Assembly (NCBI GenBank): GCA_002429385.1 | Contig: DIZL01000015.1 | Coordinates: forward strand, 1 to 22,197 | Source of the DNA: Prolixibacteraceae bacterium UBA6029 | GTDB taxonomy: Bacteria; Bacteroidota; Bacteroidia; Bacteroidales; Prolixibacteraceae | Direction of reading: 5' to 3' | DNA length: 22,197 nt | Part shown: positions 15,327 through 22,197 of the stretch, piece by piece | Layout: each line of letters begins with the position of its first letter | Position numbering within the stretch: position 1 is the stretch's first letter | Made by a program: the position numbers and the translations under genes | The notes under the pieces: model-generated | The model's input: the letters and a program-made list of their open reading frames with translations, nothing else | The model's database searches: none | What the model was told of the DNA's origin: nothing

Positions 15327-15334
15327 CAAAGATA
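15327..15334 (-). promoter_or_regulatory. Candidate -7 box next to the helicase start
   Basis: Reads TATCTTTG on the minus strand, an exact TAnnTTTG match, with TTTAG 20 nt upstream as a poor -33. The box ends 4 nt before the ATG, so if it is used, the transcript would be leaderless or nearly so. Confidence 0.4.
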
Positions 15335-15390
15335 GACGCTTATTTTCGATTTCCTAAACAGGTGGAATAGTTGAACCTACAGGCTAATTC

Positions 15391-15741
15391 TTAGGTAAGA
15401 AGTATCTCTGCCGGAATTTTTAATCCTTTATAAAGTGATTTTACCATCTTTAAGGTCAGTTTTCTTTTCCTTCCAAGCACTTCGCTTACCCTACTCTGAC
15501 TTCCCAGATATTTTGCCATATCTGTTTTTGTCATGTCCATTTGTTCCATTCTAAATAATATTGCATCAATAGGATCAGGTGGTGCAATTGGGTAATGAGC
15601 CATTTCGTAGGACTCAACCAGGGTGCATAACAAATCAAATTCATCTCCTTCAGGCGTATCTCTCTTTGCTCCCCAAAGATCTTCAATCCTCCTTACTGAA
15701 TCGTTATAATCACCTTCTGTTTTTATTGGTCTTATATCCAT
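15391..15741 (-). CDS. higA: Orphan HigA-family antitoxin
   Basis: A 116-residue protein. Residues about 70-110 are a helix-turn-helix domain (DMTKTDMAKYLGSQSRVSEVLGRKRKL is the XRE-type core), preceded by the HigA-specific segment YPIAPPDPIDAILFRMEQ. The ATG at 15741 fits the family start MDIRPIKTEGDY. The frame is open for ten more codons to 15771, but these lie in a tandem repeat and are not conserved-looking. HigA normally pairs with HigB, encoded just upstream of it; here the preceding 213 nt hold no recognisable HigB gene and no other RelE-like frame, so it looks like an orphan. Confidence 0.8.
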   Translation of the reverse strand: MDIRPIKTEGDYNDSVRRIEDLWGAKRDTPEGDEFDLLCTLVESYEMAHYPIAPPDPIDAILFRMEQMDMTKTDMAKYLGSQSRVSEVLGRKRKLTLKMVKSLYKGLKIPAEILLT

Positions 15742-15765
15742 GGTATTTAAAATTGTATTTCTTGC

Positions 15766-15789
15766 CACCAAGACACCAAGTCACTAAGT
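15766..15789. repeat. Three tandem 8-bp units upstream of higA
   Basis: Three units of consensus CACCAAGT at 15766, 15774 and 15782 (first ending in A, third with CACTAAGT). The array sits 25 nt before the higA ATG. Short arrays of this type are common in Bacteroidota intergenic DNA. Confidence 0.6.
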
Positions 15790-15954
15790 ATCACCAAATA
15801 TTCTATCTGGGCATTGAGAATAATGTGCAATCCTATTGATTGTGCAAATGTATTAAATCGATTGCCGACCTATCAAATTGGGAAGTGCTAATTTGCATCT
15901 CACCGCAATTAACCCTTCAAACCACAGAAACATTTCCAACATTTCAAACCTTTT

Positions 15955-17064
15955 TCACCTCAACCTATACATTTTCCCCGGCAGACTAGTCACCATCCCT
16001 TTAAATTCCAATTCAAGCAGTAACGATGAAACACGGCTCATGGGTAACTGAGTTTCAATGGTGATTTCATCCACAAACCGATCGCCTCCTTTCAAAAGAT
16101 CAATGAGTTTCTCTTCATCCGGGGTAAGTTTATCAAACAGTGAAGGCTGGAAAGTCTTTACCAATGGAGTCTTTACATCCCAGTTCATGGCCTTTTCAAT
16201 GTCTGAGAGAGTTTCAATTAAAACAGCTTCGTTAAATTTAATCAGCTTGTTACAGCCTCTCGAATAGGGATCATTGCAGCGTCCCGGGAACGCGAACACG
16301 TCACGGTTATATGAATTGGCAATGTCGGCAGTCACCAGGGCGCCTCCCTTCTCTGCTGATTCAACAATGACTGTAGCGTCGGACAAACCGGCAATGATGC
16401 GGTTGCGGCGCAGGAAATTTTGCCGGTCGATGATGGTTTCGCTTGGGAAATCAGTGATCAATCCTCCTTTGTCAAGCATCTTTACTGCAATGGGTGCATG
16501 GAGTGCCGGGTAGATCTTATCCAACCCGTGAGCAAAAACCCCAACCGTTGGCACATCATATTTCAGGCATGCCTTGTGGGCCGCTACGTCAATTCCATAT
16601 GCCAGCCCGGATATGACCAATATCTGATAGCTGCATTCCGAGAAGTTACGGATCAGTTCATCGCAGATTTCCTTTCCGTAGTTAGTCGCATTGCGTGTAC
16701 CCACCACTGAAATGATGCGCCGTTCGTTCAGGTTGGCGTTGCCTCTGAAATACAGGATTATCGGTGCATCGCTGCAGTTTTTAAGCCGGACAGGGTAGTC
16801 TTCGTCGAGATAGAAATATGTCTTAATCTGGTTTCTTTGGATGAACCCGACTTCCCTTCGGGCACGCTCCAGTACATTTTGACGAACGACACGATGTGCA
16901 TTCACCTCCCCGACACCGGGTATTTTCATCAGTGTTTTTTCTTTCTCCTGAAAGATCCCCTCAACACTACCTACATAGGCAATAAGGTTACGGGCAGTAA
17001 CTCCGCCGATCCCCGGAATCAAGGAAAGGGCTATCTTATAGGCAAGCTGATCAGAAATTTCCAT
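15955..17064 (-). CDS. dprA: DNA processing protein DprA
   Basis: A 369-residue DprA/Smf protein that protects incoming single-stranded DNA and loads RecA during natural transformation. It has a helix-hairpin-helix type N-terminal region (SLIPGIGGVTARNL, then IPGVGEVNAHRVV) and the extended Rossmann fold with VVGTRNATNYG, ISGLAYGIDVAAH, VFAHGLDKIYP, QNFLRRNRIIAGLSDA and AEKGGALVTA. The C-terminal about 60 residues are the winged-helix DprA_WH part. The start at 17064 (MEISDQLAYKIAL) fits the family better than the ATG 16 codons upstream (17112). Presence suggests competence potential, but no other competence gene is in this window. Confidence 0.92.
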   Translation of the reverse strand: MEISDQLAYKIALSLIPGIGGVTARNLIAYVGSVEGIFQEKEKTLMKIPGVGEVNAHRVVRQNVLERARREVGFIQRNQIKTYFYLDEDYPVRLKNCSDAPIILYFRGNANLNERRIISVVGTRNATNYGKEICDELIRNFSECSYQILVISGLAYGIDVAAHKACLKYDVPTVGVFAHGLDKIYPALHAPIAVKMLDKGGLITDFPSETIIDRQNFLRRNRIIAGLSDATVIVESAEKGGALVTADIANSYNRDVFAFPGRCNDPYSRGCNKLIKFNEAVLIETLSDIEKAMNWDVKTPLVKTFQPSLFDKLTPDEEKLIDLLKGGDRFVDEITIETQLPMSRVSSLLLELEFKGMVTSLPGKMYRLR

Positions 17065-17158
17065 GATAAAGTGGGATAAGTTAAAATCATAGCACTTTCT
17101 TGGCAAAACCAAGAACTCACCTTAAAATTAAGCAATCCATATGTAAATGCCGATAGAG

Positions 17159-17611
17159 CTATCGGTTATTCTTCAAAATTTCTTTTAATGCAAATCTGAT
17201 CTGTTCTATTTCATCTTTGCTGAGTGCAGAGAGGCTGATGGTTGGAAATTCTGCAATTCCACGCTTGGTCTTGATTGCTATCTGGAGATCAGAGAACCCC
17301 ATGGCTTTTTCTATTTTGAAGTTGAGTAAGGACTGATGGGCAAATTCAATGGATTCGTATTCTTTCTTCAGGATGGAAATAATAGGGTAATACCTTATGG
17401 ATATCTTTCCATTGTTGGTATTCAGGTTCACGTAACACAGATTGGCAAACTGCGATATTCCAACGTAAACTGCAAATACCCCGGCAGTGATCAATACCAG
17501 CGTATCCTGTTTCAGCCAAAGAAAGATAAGCCCTACAAGCACAATAACTATTCCTGCAAGGTTAAACGACTTTTTGATTCGCTTACTTCTTTTTTGGTTC
17601 GAAACTTCCAT
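17159..17611 (-). CDS. Small membrane protein, hypothetical
   Basis: A 150-residue protein. Two transmembrane helices at about 18-35 and 38-58 follow a short, very basic N-terminus (QKRSKRIKK). The C-terminal about 90 residues are a soluble strand-rich domain (KISIRYYPIISILKKEYESIEFAH ... LQIAIKTKRGIAEFPTISLSALSKDEIEQIRFALKEIL) that looks like a PH-like domain anchored to the membrane, similar to bacterial two-TM PH proteins. No function is claimed. It is transcribed divergently from aroB. Confidence 0.6.
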   Translation of the reverse strand: MEVSNQKRSKRIKKSFNLAGIVIVLVGLIFLWLKQDTLVLITAGVFAVYVGISQFANLCYVNLNTNNGKISIRYYPIISILKKEYESIEFAHQSLLNFKIEKAMGFSDLQIAIKTKRGIAEFPTISLSALSKDEIEQIRFALKEILKNNR

Positions 17612-17679
17612 GATTCCTGATATGATTGTATATTATTCGGTCTTTTGAATGACAGATTATAACCTTTGGTAAAATAACT

Positions 17680-17687
17680 TAACTTTG
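17680..17687 (+). promoter_or_regulatory. Candidate -7 box for aroB
   Basis: TAACTTTG matches TAnnTTTG exactly and ends 23 nt before the aroB ATG. The TTTG sequences upstream are not at the usual 19-21 nt distance. Confidence 0.4.
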
Positions 17688-17710
17688 CCCTAAGTATAAT
17701 AGTAACGCTT

Positions 17711-18778
17711 ATGACTCATTCAAAAGTACATTCAAATATTGTCTTTTCACAGCACATTGACGATGAACTTCGGATATTAATTCAAAATTATCCTGAAGGG
17801 AAGGTTTTTCTGCTTACCGATAAGACTGCAGGGGGCTTTTGTCTCCCTTTCATTCAGCCTGTTCTGGACGAATTCGCCATCAAATATCTGGCTATTCCTT
17901 CCGGCGAAGGAAACAAAAATATCCATTCCGTTCAATTGGCATGGGATTTCCTTAGTAACAACGGAGCCGACCGTAAATCCCTGCTCATCAATCTTGGTGG
18001 CGGGATGTTGACCGATCTGGGTGGTTTCGCTGCCTCGACATTCAAGCGCGGGCTGGACTTTTTGAATATCCCCACTACGTTGCTTGCACAGGTTGATGCT
18101 TCGCTTGGTGGCAAAACAGGCTTTAACTTTAACGGCCTGAAAAACGAAATCGGTGTATTTATGGAACCCAATGCTGTCCTGATCAATACCAATTTTCTAA
18201 AAACCATTGACCGGGAGAATTTCCTTTCAGGTTATGCCGAGATGTTGAAGCATGGACTGATCCGTAGCCGTGAACATTGGAATGAATTACTGTCCTTCAG
18301 TTTTAAAAATATTGATTACGAAGCGCTTCAGACGATCATAGCCCATTCGGTGGCAATCAAGGAATGGCACGTTATCAATGATCTGACCGAACAAAACATC
18401 CGTAAAGCCCTGAACTTTGGACATACCATTGGCCATGCCTTCGAAAGCTATGCCATGAAAACAGGCAATCCCATTTTACATGGATATGCGGTTGTTTACG
18501 GCATGATTGCCGAACTTTATCTGTCGGTAAAGCAGTGTGGCCTTGGAATGGACGAACTGAAAGTCATTTCAGACTGGCTGGTTGAATGCTACGGAAAGTT
18601 CGAAATCAAAACCACTGACTTTGAGGCCCTCTACCAGCTGATGACCCATGACAAAAAGAACGAAGGCAATCGCATCAACTTTACGCTCATTCCTGAAATC
18701 GGGAAAGTGGAAATCAATGTCGATTGTTCGAAGGAACTGATCTTTGAAGCGCTGGAATACTATATTAGTTTAAAATAG
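17711..18778 (+). CDS. aroB: 3-dehydroquinate synthase
   Basis: A 355-residue AroB that converts DAHP to 3-dehydroquinate, the second step of the shikimate pathway, using NAD+ and a metal ion. Diagnostic segments are GGGMLTDLGGFAASTFKRG (96-114), AQVDASLGGKTGFN (126-139), SGYAEMLKHG (173-182; metal ligand E177), NFGHTIGHAFE (235-245; H238) and LHGYAV (H257). Length is normal. It probably forms an operon with aroA, which starts 94 nt after it, separated by a hairpin at 18793-18842 that may modulate expression. Confidence 0.95.
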   Translation: MTHSKVHSNIVFSQHIDDELRILIQNYPEGKVFLLTDKTAGGFCLPFIQPVLDEFAIKYLAIPSGEGNKNIHSVQLAWDFLSNNGADRKSLLINLGGGMLTDLGGFAASTFKRGLDFLNIPTTLLAQVDASLGGKTGFNFNGLKNEIGVFMEPNAVLINTNFLKTIDRENFLSGYAEMLKHGLIRSREHWNELLSFSFKNIDYEALQTIIAHSVAIKEWHVINDLTEQNIRKALNFGHTIGHAFESYAMKTGNPILHGYAVVYGMIAELYLSVKQCGLGMDELKVISDWLVECYGKFEIKTTDFEALYQLMTHDKKNEGNRINFTLIPEIGKVEINVDCSKELIFEALEYYISLK

Positions 18779-18792
18779 TTTAAAGTTTCAGG

Positions 18793-18842
18793 TTTCAAGT
18801 TCCAGGTAGCTCAACTTGAAACCTGGAACCTGGAACTTGAAA
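18793..18842. repeat. 15-bp perfect inverted repeat between aroB and aroA
   Basis: TTTCAAGTTCCAGGT (18793-18807) and ACCTGGAACTTGAAA (18828-18842) are perfectly complementary, with a 20-nt loop that itself repeats CAACTTGAAACCTGGAAC. No T-tract follows on the plus strand. The repetitive (CCAGGTTTCAAGTT-like) character suggests a Bacteroidota-type intergenic repeat rather than a dedicated terminator, but a stem of this strength would fold in the aroBA transcript. Confidence 0.7.
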
Positions 18843-18872
18843 TAAGTCTAAAATATTTTGCATTAACTTATA

Positions 18873-20108
18873 ATGAAATACCTCGTTTCTAAATCCGATT
18901 CCTCTCTTAAGGGAAGCATCGTTCTCCCTTCGTCAAAGAGCATAGCCAACAGGGCGCTTCTTATCCATGCCCTGAGTGTTAGTCCCTGGCCGATCGGGAA
19001 CCTTTCGGATAGCGACGATACACGTGTGATGAGTCAGGTTCTGAATTCCAACGATACTCAGTTCGATATAGGTCATGCAGGAACAGCCATGCGCTTTCTC
19101 ACTGCTTTCCTTTCGCAAATAGTGGGAGGATGGACGATCACCGGTTCTGACCGCATGAAACAACGTCCCATCGGGATACTGGTCGATGCGCTAACCAAGC
19201 TGGGGGCCAGGATCGAATACCTCGAAAATGAAGGGTTCCCTCCGTTAAAGATATATGGTTCGCACCTGAAAGGATGTGTGCTCGAGCTTGATGGAAGTAT
19301 AAGCAGCCAGTACATTTCAGCGCTGCTGATGATCGCTCCGACCATTGAGGGCGGTCTGACCCTTCGGCTGAAGAATAAGATCATGTCGCGTTCATACATA
19401 CAGATGACCCTCCAGTTAATGGAGCAGTTCGGCGTTCAGCATGTCTGGAAAGGAAATGAAATCAGGATTGCTGAAAAAGCTTACAAGCCCCGTCCTTACT
19501 CCGTCGAGGCCGACTGGTCAGGAGCATCCTATTGGTATCAGATGGCTGTATTGGCCAATGAAGTTGATCTTGAACTGATCGGTTTGAGAACTGAAAGCCT
19601 GCAGGGCGATTCCATTATCGCCCAATGGTTCGAACAGCTGGGCATTAAAACCATCTCTACTGAAAACGGATCCTGCCTGACTAAAAACGGTCTGACACTA
19701 CCCAAATCCCTTCGGCTTAATTTTATTGAAAATCCTGATGTGGCGCAGACTTTTGCAGTCCTGTGTGTGATGAAGCATATCCCGTTTCATTTCTCAGGTC
19801 TCGAAACCCTGAAGATTAAGGAGACCAACCGTATTGCCGCACTTCAGGACGAACTGGCCAAATTCGGAGCACAGCTTACCGAGCCGGCTCCCGGAGAACT
19901 GAAATGGGACGGATCGTTCCCGTTCGAAAAACTGGCATTGCCCGAAATCGAAACGTATCACGATCACCGCATGGCCATGGCCTTTGCTCCTGTTTGCCAG
20001 ACCTTTGGGCCTATTGTAATTCTTGATCCAATGGTCGTGACCAAATCATATCCTGACTATTGGGATGACTTGAAAAGGGTGGGGTTTAAGGTTGAGGAGG
20101 TCGTTTAA
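18873..20108 (+). CDS. aroA: 3-phosphoshikimate 1-carboxyvinyltransferase (EPSP synthase)
   Basis: A 411-residue EPSPS that transfers an enolpyruvyl group from PEP to shikimate-3-phosphate. The N-terminal phosphate-binding Lys is in PSSKSIANRAL (K22), and IGHAGTAMRFLTAF (66-79) corresponds to the GNAGTAMRPL loop of the E. coli enzyme, with His and Phe in place of Asn and Pro. KETNRI (PEP-side Glu/Arg) and DHRMAMA near the C-terminus are conserved. Ser replaces the first Gly of the usual GSKS. Similar departures are, to my knowledge, typical of the Bacteroidota type. Its stop overlaps the stop of the convergent HEPN gene by 4 bp. Confidence 0.93.
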   Translation: MKYLVSKSDSSLKGSIVLPSSKSIANRALLIHALSVSPWPIGNLSDSDDTRVMSQVLNSNDTQFDIGHAGTAMRFLTAFLSQIVGGWTITGSDRMKQRPIGILVDALTKLGARIEYLENEGFPPLKIYGSHLKGCVLELDGSISSQYISALLMIAPTIEGGLTLRLKNKIMSRSYIQMTLQLMEQFGVQHVWKGNEIRIAEKAYKPRPYSVEADWSGASYWYQMAVLANEVDLELIGLRTESLQGDSIIAQWFEQLGIKTISTENGSCLTKNGLTLPKSLRLNFIENPDVAQTFAVLCVMKHIPFHFSGLETLKIKETNRIAALQDELAKFGAQLTEPAPGELKWDGSFPFEKLALPEIETYHDHRMAMAFAPVCQTFGPIVILDPMVVTKSYPDYWDDLKRVGFKVEEVV

Positions 20109-20494
20109 ACGGTAACCATTTCCTCAATTAGTCCAATCAATTGTTTTACCGGTTCAAAATAGGGCAATACTTTTTCTTCTTCAAAATCGAAAAGATCATC
20201 ATAATCGCCCTTTAGTCTCCAGGCAAATAGTTGAGAATAAGATTTCCCAAATTTTATTGGTATTCTTCCTGTTTTGATGAAGTGTTCACTGAAATTTGAT
20301 TGGGTTCCGTTGTGAGTAGTAGGTGATAAATCTGAATGTAGTAATAATGCCATAACAGCATAAAAGGCGGAATAATAAAGCCGGTTTACGGTAGAATTCC
20401 ACTTTTGCCGTTCTGCAAGTATTTGTGCGTCTTCATAGGTGTCTTTTGCACGTTGTAGCCTGTATTTAATCAGATCTTCTTTGGAGCCTTTCAT
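20105..20494 (-). CDS. HEPN-domain protein of an MNT/HEPN pair
   Basis: A 129-residue, all-helical HEPN-domain protein. The characteristic helix motif is NRLYYSAFYAVMALL (37-51), followed by THNGTQSNFSEHFI (60-73), a near copy of the usual HTGIKSLFxxHF pattern. The RX4-6H ribonuclease motif of toxic HEPN proteins is R38 with Tyr45 in the His position, so RNase activity is doubtful. It overlaps the upstream MNT gene by 4 bp (ATGA), meaning translational coupling. Together they form the MNT-HEPN module, in which the nucleotidyltransferase inactivates the HEPN partner by AMPylation in the studied systems. Confidence 0.85.
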   Translation of the reverse strand: MKGSKEDLIKYRLQRAKDTYEDAQILAERQKWNSTVNRLYYSAFYAVMALLLHSDLSPTTHNGTQSNFSEHFIKTGRIPIKFGKSYSQLFAWRLKGDYDDLFDFEEEKVLPYFEPVKQLIGLIEEMVTV

Positions 20495-20811
20495 TTGATG
20501 CGTATTCCTTCTTTTTGGATGTTTTCAAATAGAGGCGTAATGGAATACTTTTCATTCCATTCTTGCCGGGAATAGATCATCGGTGATATGACTTCTCCGG
20601 TTTCCAATGCAATTTCATAAAACTCATCCATTAATTTGATCTCAAATTCGAAGGAGATATTCACTGAGTTCAGTAAAACTAAAACATCCCAGTCCGACAG
20701 TTTGTGCGCCGTTCCTCTTGCACGGGAGCCATACAAATAAACCTCAGCATCAGGGACGGTTCTATTGGCCATGCTGACAATCCGTTGTATTATTTGATCA
20801 TATTTACTCAT
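20491..20811 (-). CDS. Minimal nucleotidyltransferase (MNT) antitoxin-like protein
   Basis: A 106-residue nucleotidyltransferase of the Pol-beta/MNT type. The active-site pattern is visible: GSRARG (28-33) followed by SDWDVLVLL (39-47), giving the metal-binding pair D40 and D42. The third acidic residue would lie in the strand around EVISPMIYS. Its stop overlaps the HEPN start codon by 4 bp. In characterised pairs this protein is the antitoxin, but here no toxicity was tested and the HEPN partner lacks the catalytic His. Confidence 0.88.
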   Translation of the reverse strand: MSKYDQIIQRIVSMANRTVPDAEVYLYGSRARGTAHKLSDWDVLVLLNSVNISFEFEIKLMDEFYEIALETGEVISPMIYSRQEWNEKYSITPLFENIQKEGIRIK

Positions 20812-20948
20812 GTAGTAAAAATACTAAATTAAATTGAAAATACCTTAACCGATCTATGAATGTAATTGCAAAGGGAATATTCCTGTGGATCATTTGAACG
20901 AATGTTGATTGTCGTCGTGATTTAATAATCAGTAGAATAGACTCAGTT

Positions 20949-21389
20949 TTATCTTTTATTCTGAAAGAATGTCTTCATCAATTCCGAACATTCGTTTTCA
21001 AGAACGCTGGAAACCACCTCTGTTTTGGGGTGCAAGGCTCCGGGGGCATAGTTGCGGAATCCTCTTTTTTCGTCAGATGCCCCGTAAACCACCTTGCCGA
21101 TTTGAGCCCAGCCAAGCGCCCCGGCACACATCACACAGGGCTCAACGGTCACGTAAAGGACACATTCATTCAGATACTTTCCACCCAGAAGGTTTGCCGC
21201 AGCGGTTATGGCCTGCATCTCGGCATGAGCGGTCACATCGGTAAGCGTCTCGGTGAGGTTATGGGCCCGGGCGATGATGCGGAATTGTGAAACCACCACT
21301 GCCCCAATAGGCACTTCCCCTTCATGATAAGCCAGTTCGGCCTCCTGAAGTGCACGCCGCATATAATATTCGTCGTTGAAAATTTCCAT
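20949..21389 (-). CDS. tadA: tRNA-specific adenosine deaminase
   Basis: A 146-residue TadA-type deaminase that converts A34 to inosine in the anticodon of tRNA-Arg. The zinc site is H55 in TAHAEMQA with catalytic E57, and C85 and C88 in PCVMCAG. The C-terminal YGASDEKRG matches TadA rather than cytidine deaminases. Length is slightly short but in range. It is monocistronic, with a TACTTTTG box (21413-21420) 23 nt upstream of the start. The lipoprotein gene at 21576 is divergent. Confidence 0.92.
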   Translation of the reverse strand: MEIFNDEYYMRRALQEAELAYHEGEVPIGAVVVSQFRIIARAHNLTETLTDVTAHAEMQAITAAANLLGGKYLNECVLYVTVEPCVMCAGALGWAQIGKVVYGASDEKRGFRNYAPGALHPKTEVVSSVLENECSELMKTFFQNKR

Positions 21390-21412
21390 CGGATAGGGTC
21401 AAATGTGAAATT

Positions 21413-21420
21413 CAAAAGTA
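21413..21420 (-). promoter_or_regulatory. Candidate -7 box for tadA
   Basis: Reads TACTTTTG on the minus strand, an exact TAnnTTTG match, 23 nt upstream of the tadA start. No clear -33 element. Confidence 0.4.
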
Positions 21421-21575
21421 GAAAGAAATGATGAAAGTTGAACCTGCTTTGGAAAGTACTGCACCTGGAGCATTTATTTCTCCTCCCTGAATGAAGTTTG
21501 GACCACATCTGCCGAACAACATAAAATTTATATGCTAGTTAAATCGTAGCTTTATCGAACCAAAAATCTTCATCT

Positions 21576-22019
21576 ATGAAACTGATCTTTAAAAATCTCA
21601 TCCCAATTATCATCCTTTTATTGGTAATATCTTGTGGATCCACATTTAGTGAAAACCGGCTCATTGGAACCTGGAAAATGGTGAGTGCAAAAACTGATGG
21701 GGTTTCGTCGCCTCAGGAACTCTCCGATCGACGTCAGGTATTCAGCAAGGATAAAACCTTCGCAAGTCAGCTTAATACTCCCAATGGGCTCGTGCAAATC
21801 AATGGCGGAATCTATGTGCGTCCCAATGACACCACACTGATCACTTATCATCGGGATTTGAAAGGTAAGTTGTCAACAATCGCCAATACCTATTTTTTCA
21901 GGATCAAAAGCGATACACTTCATCTCTATGGGAACTATCTCTCACCGATTAAAGAGAATCCTGCGCTCTTGATGAAAGTCTTCATCGACGAACGCTGGGT
22001 CAGAATTAAATCGAAATAG
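21576..22019 (+). CDS. Small lipoprotein, lipocalin-like (DUF4488-type)
   Basis: A 147-residue lipoprotein. Residues 1-20 form a type II signal peptide with a lipobox (LVIS-C at about 17-20, Cys20). The mature part is strand-rich: LIGTWKMVSAKTDG (about 29-42) is the usual start of lipocalin-like proteins of the DUF4488 type, and the sequence ends with ERWVRI, typical of a last beta strand. It probably resides in the outer membrane facing the periplasm. Its ligand and role are unknown, and the family name is tentative. Confidence 0.7.
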   Translation: MKLIFKNLIPIIILLLVISCGSTFSENRLIGTWKMVSAKTDGVSSPQELSDRRQVFSKDKTFASQLNTPNGLVQINGGIYVRPNDTTLITYHRDLKGKLSTIANTYFFRIKSDTLHLYGNYLSPIKENPALLMKVFIDERWVRIKSK

Positions 22020-22062
22020 CGCTTGGAAAAACCATCTTTGCAGGTCTAAATGGTAATCTTCA

Positions 22063-22081
22063 CCCGGGATTCGATCCCGGG
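22063..22081. terminator. Perfect GC-rich hairpin downstream of the lipoprotein gene
   Basis: CCCGGGAT (22063-22070) and ATCCCGGG (22074-22081) pair perfectly across a 3-nt loop (TCG), about 45 nt after the stop. There is no T-tract, so it could be a weak terminator or a structured intergenic repeat. Confidence 0.4.
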
Positions 22082-22144
22082 CTGTCATCTGTCTATTCTG
22101 GTACCCTGCCCTTATCCCAAGGCTATCCCTTTAAGAAGGATTCG

Positions 22145-22197
22145 TACCACTGTCATACCACTGTCGTACCATTATCGTATCACTGTCGTAACAAATT
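22145..22197. repeat. Tandem 11-bp repeat at the window edge
   Basis: Four units at 22145, 22156, 22167 and 22178, with consensus TACCACTGTCG. They differ at one to three positions and stop at or continue beyond the window end. Confidence 0.7.

Noticed and set aside
22063..22081. Resemblance of CCCGGGATTCGATCCCGGG to a tRNA T-arm
   Set aside because: No acceptor, D or anticodon arms flank it, so it is a hairpin rather than a tRNA.

Overview
The window looks like a chromosomal stretch from a member of the Bacteroidota (probably Bacteroidales/Marinilabiliales-like; family-level placement is a guess). The evidence is: TAnnTTTG-type -7 boxes upstream of several genes, almost no Shine-Dalgarno sequences, protein families typical of that phylum (DUF5808, YgjP-type peptidase, GH9 with an N-terminal extension, DUF4160/DUF2442, MNT/HEPN), and an adjacent aroB-aroA pair. 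Most genes are housekeeping or small accessory genes. No phage, integrase, insertion sequence, CRISPR array or rRNA was seen.

Layout. 1-660: large nested palindromic repeats followed by two tRNA-Gln genes (anticodons CTG and TTG) on the minus strand. 960-2040: a HEAT-like protein and a divergent Nudix hydrolase. 2100-3600: repeats alternating with a small membrane protein and a DUF5808 protein, including a second copy of the nested palindrome and inverted arrays of a 9-bp unit. 3617-6745 (all minus strand): dGTPase, a complete YafQ-type toxin/antitoxin pair, a YgjP-like metallopeptidase, and a second antitoxin whose toxin survives only as a C-terminal remnant. 6746-7381: a gene-poor gap. 7382-9865: a secreted GH9 glycosidase, converging on a Fic protein (9943-11007). 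11160-13262: a large membrane protein resembling GT-C glycosyltransferases. 13436-13936: a DUF4160/DUF2442 pair. 13997-17611 (minus): DEAD-box helicase, orphan HigA, DprA and a small membrane protein. 17711-20108 (plus): aroB and aroA of the shikimate pathway. 20105-21389 (minus): HEPN/MNT pair and tadA. 21576-22019: a small lipoprotein.

Functional themes. The aro genes make two consecutive-pathway enzymes (3-dehydroquinate synthase and EPSP synthase). Dgt, the Nudix protein, TadA and DprA serve nucleotide, tRNA and DNA metabolism. Six loci are toxin-antitoxin systems, TA-like pairs or their remnants: YafQ/antitoxin, decayed YafQ/antitoxin, Fic, DUF4160/DUF2442, orphan HigA and MNT/HEPN.

The least explained material is in the intergenic DNA. 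A roughly 310-320 bp element, present in two full copies plus one end, has three nested pairs of a heptamer in opposite orientation on its two arms. The heptamer is AACCTTA in one copy and mostly AATCTTA in the other, and the complementary arm changes with it. Several other gaps carry short tandem arrays with 8-, 9- or 11-bp periods or strong hairpins.
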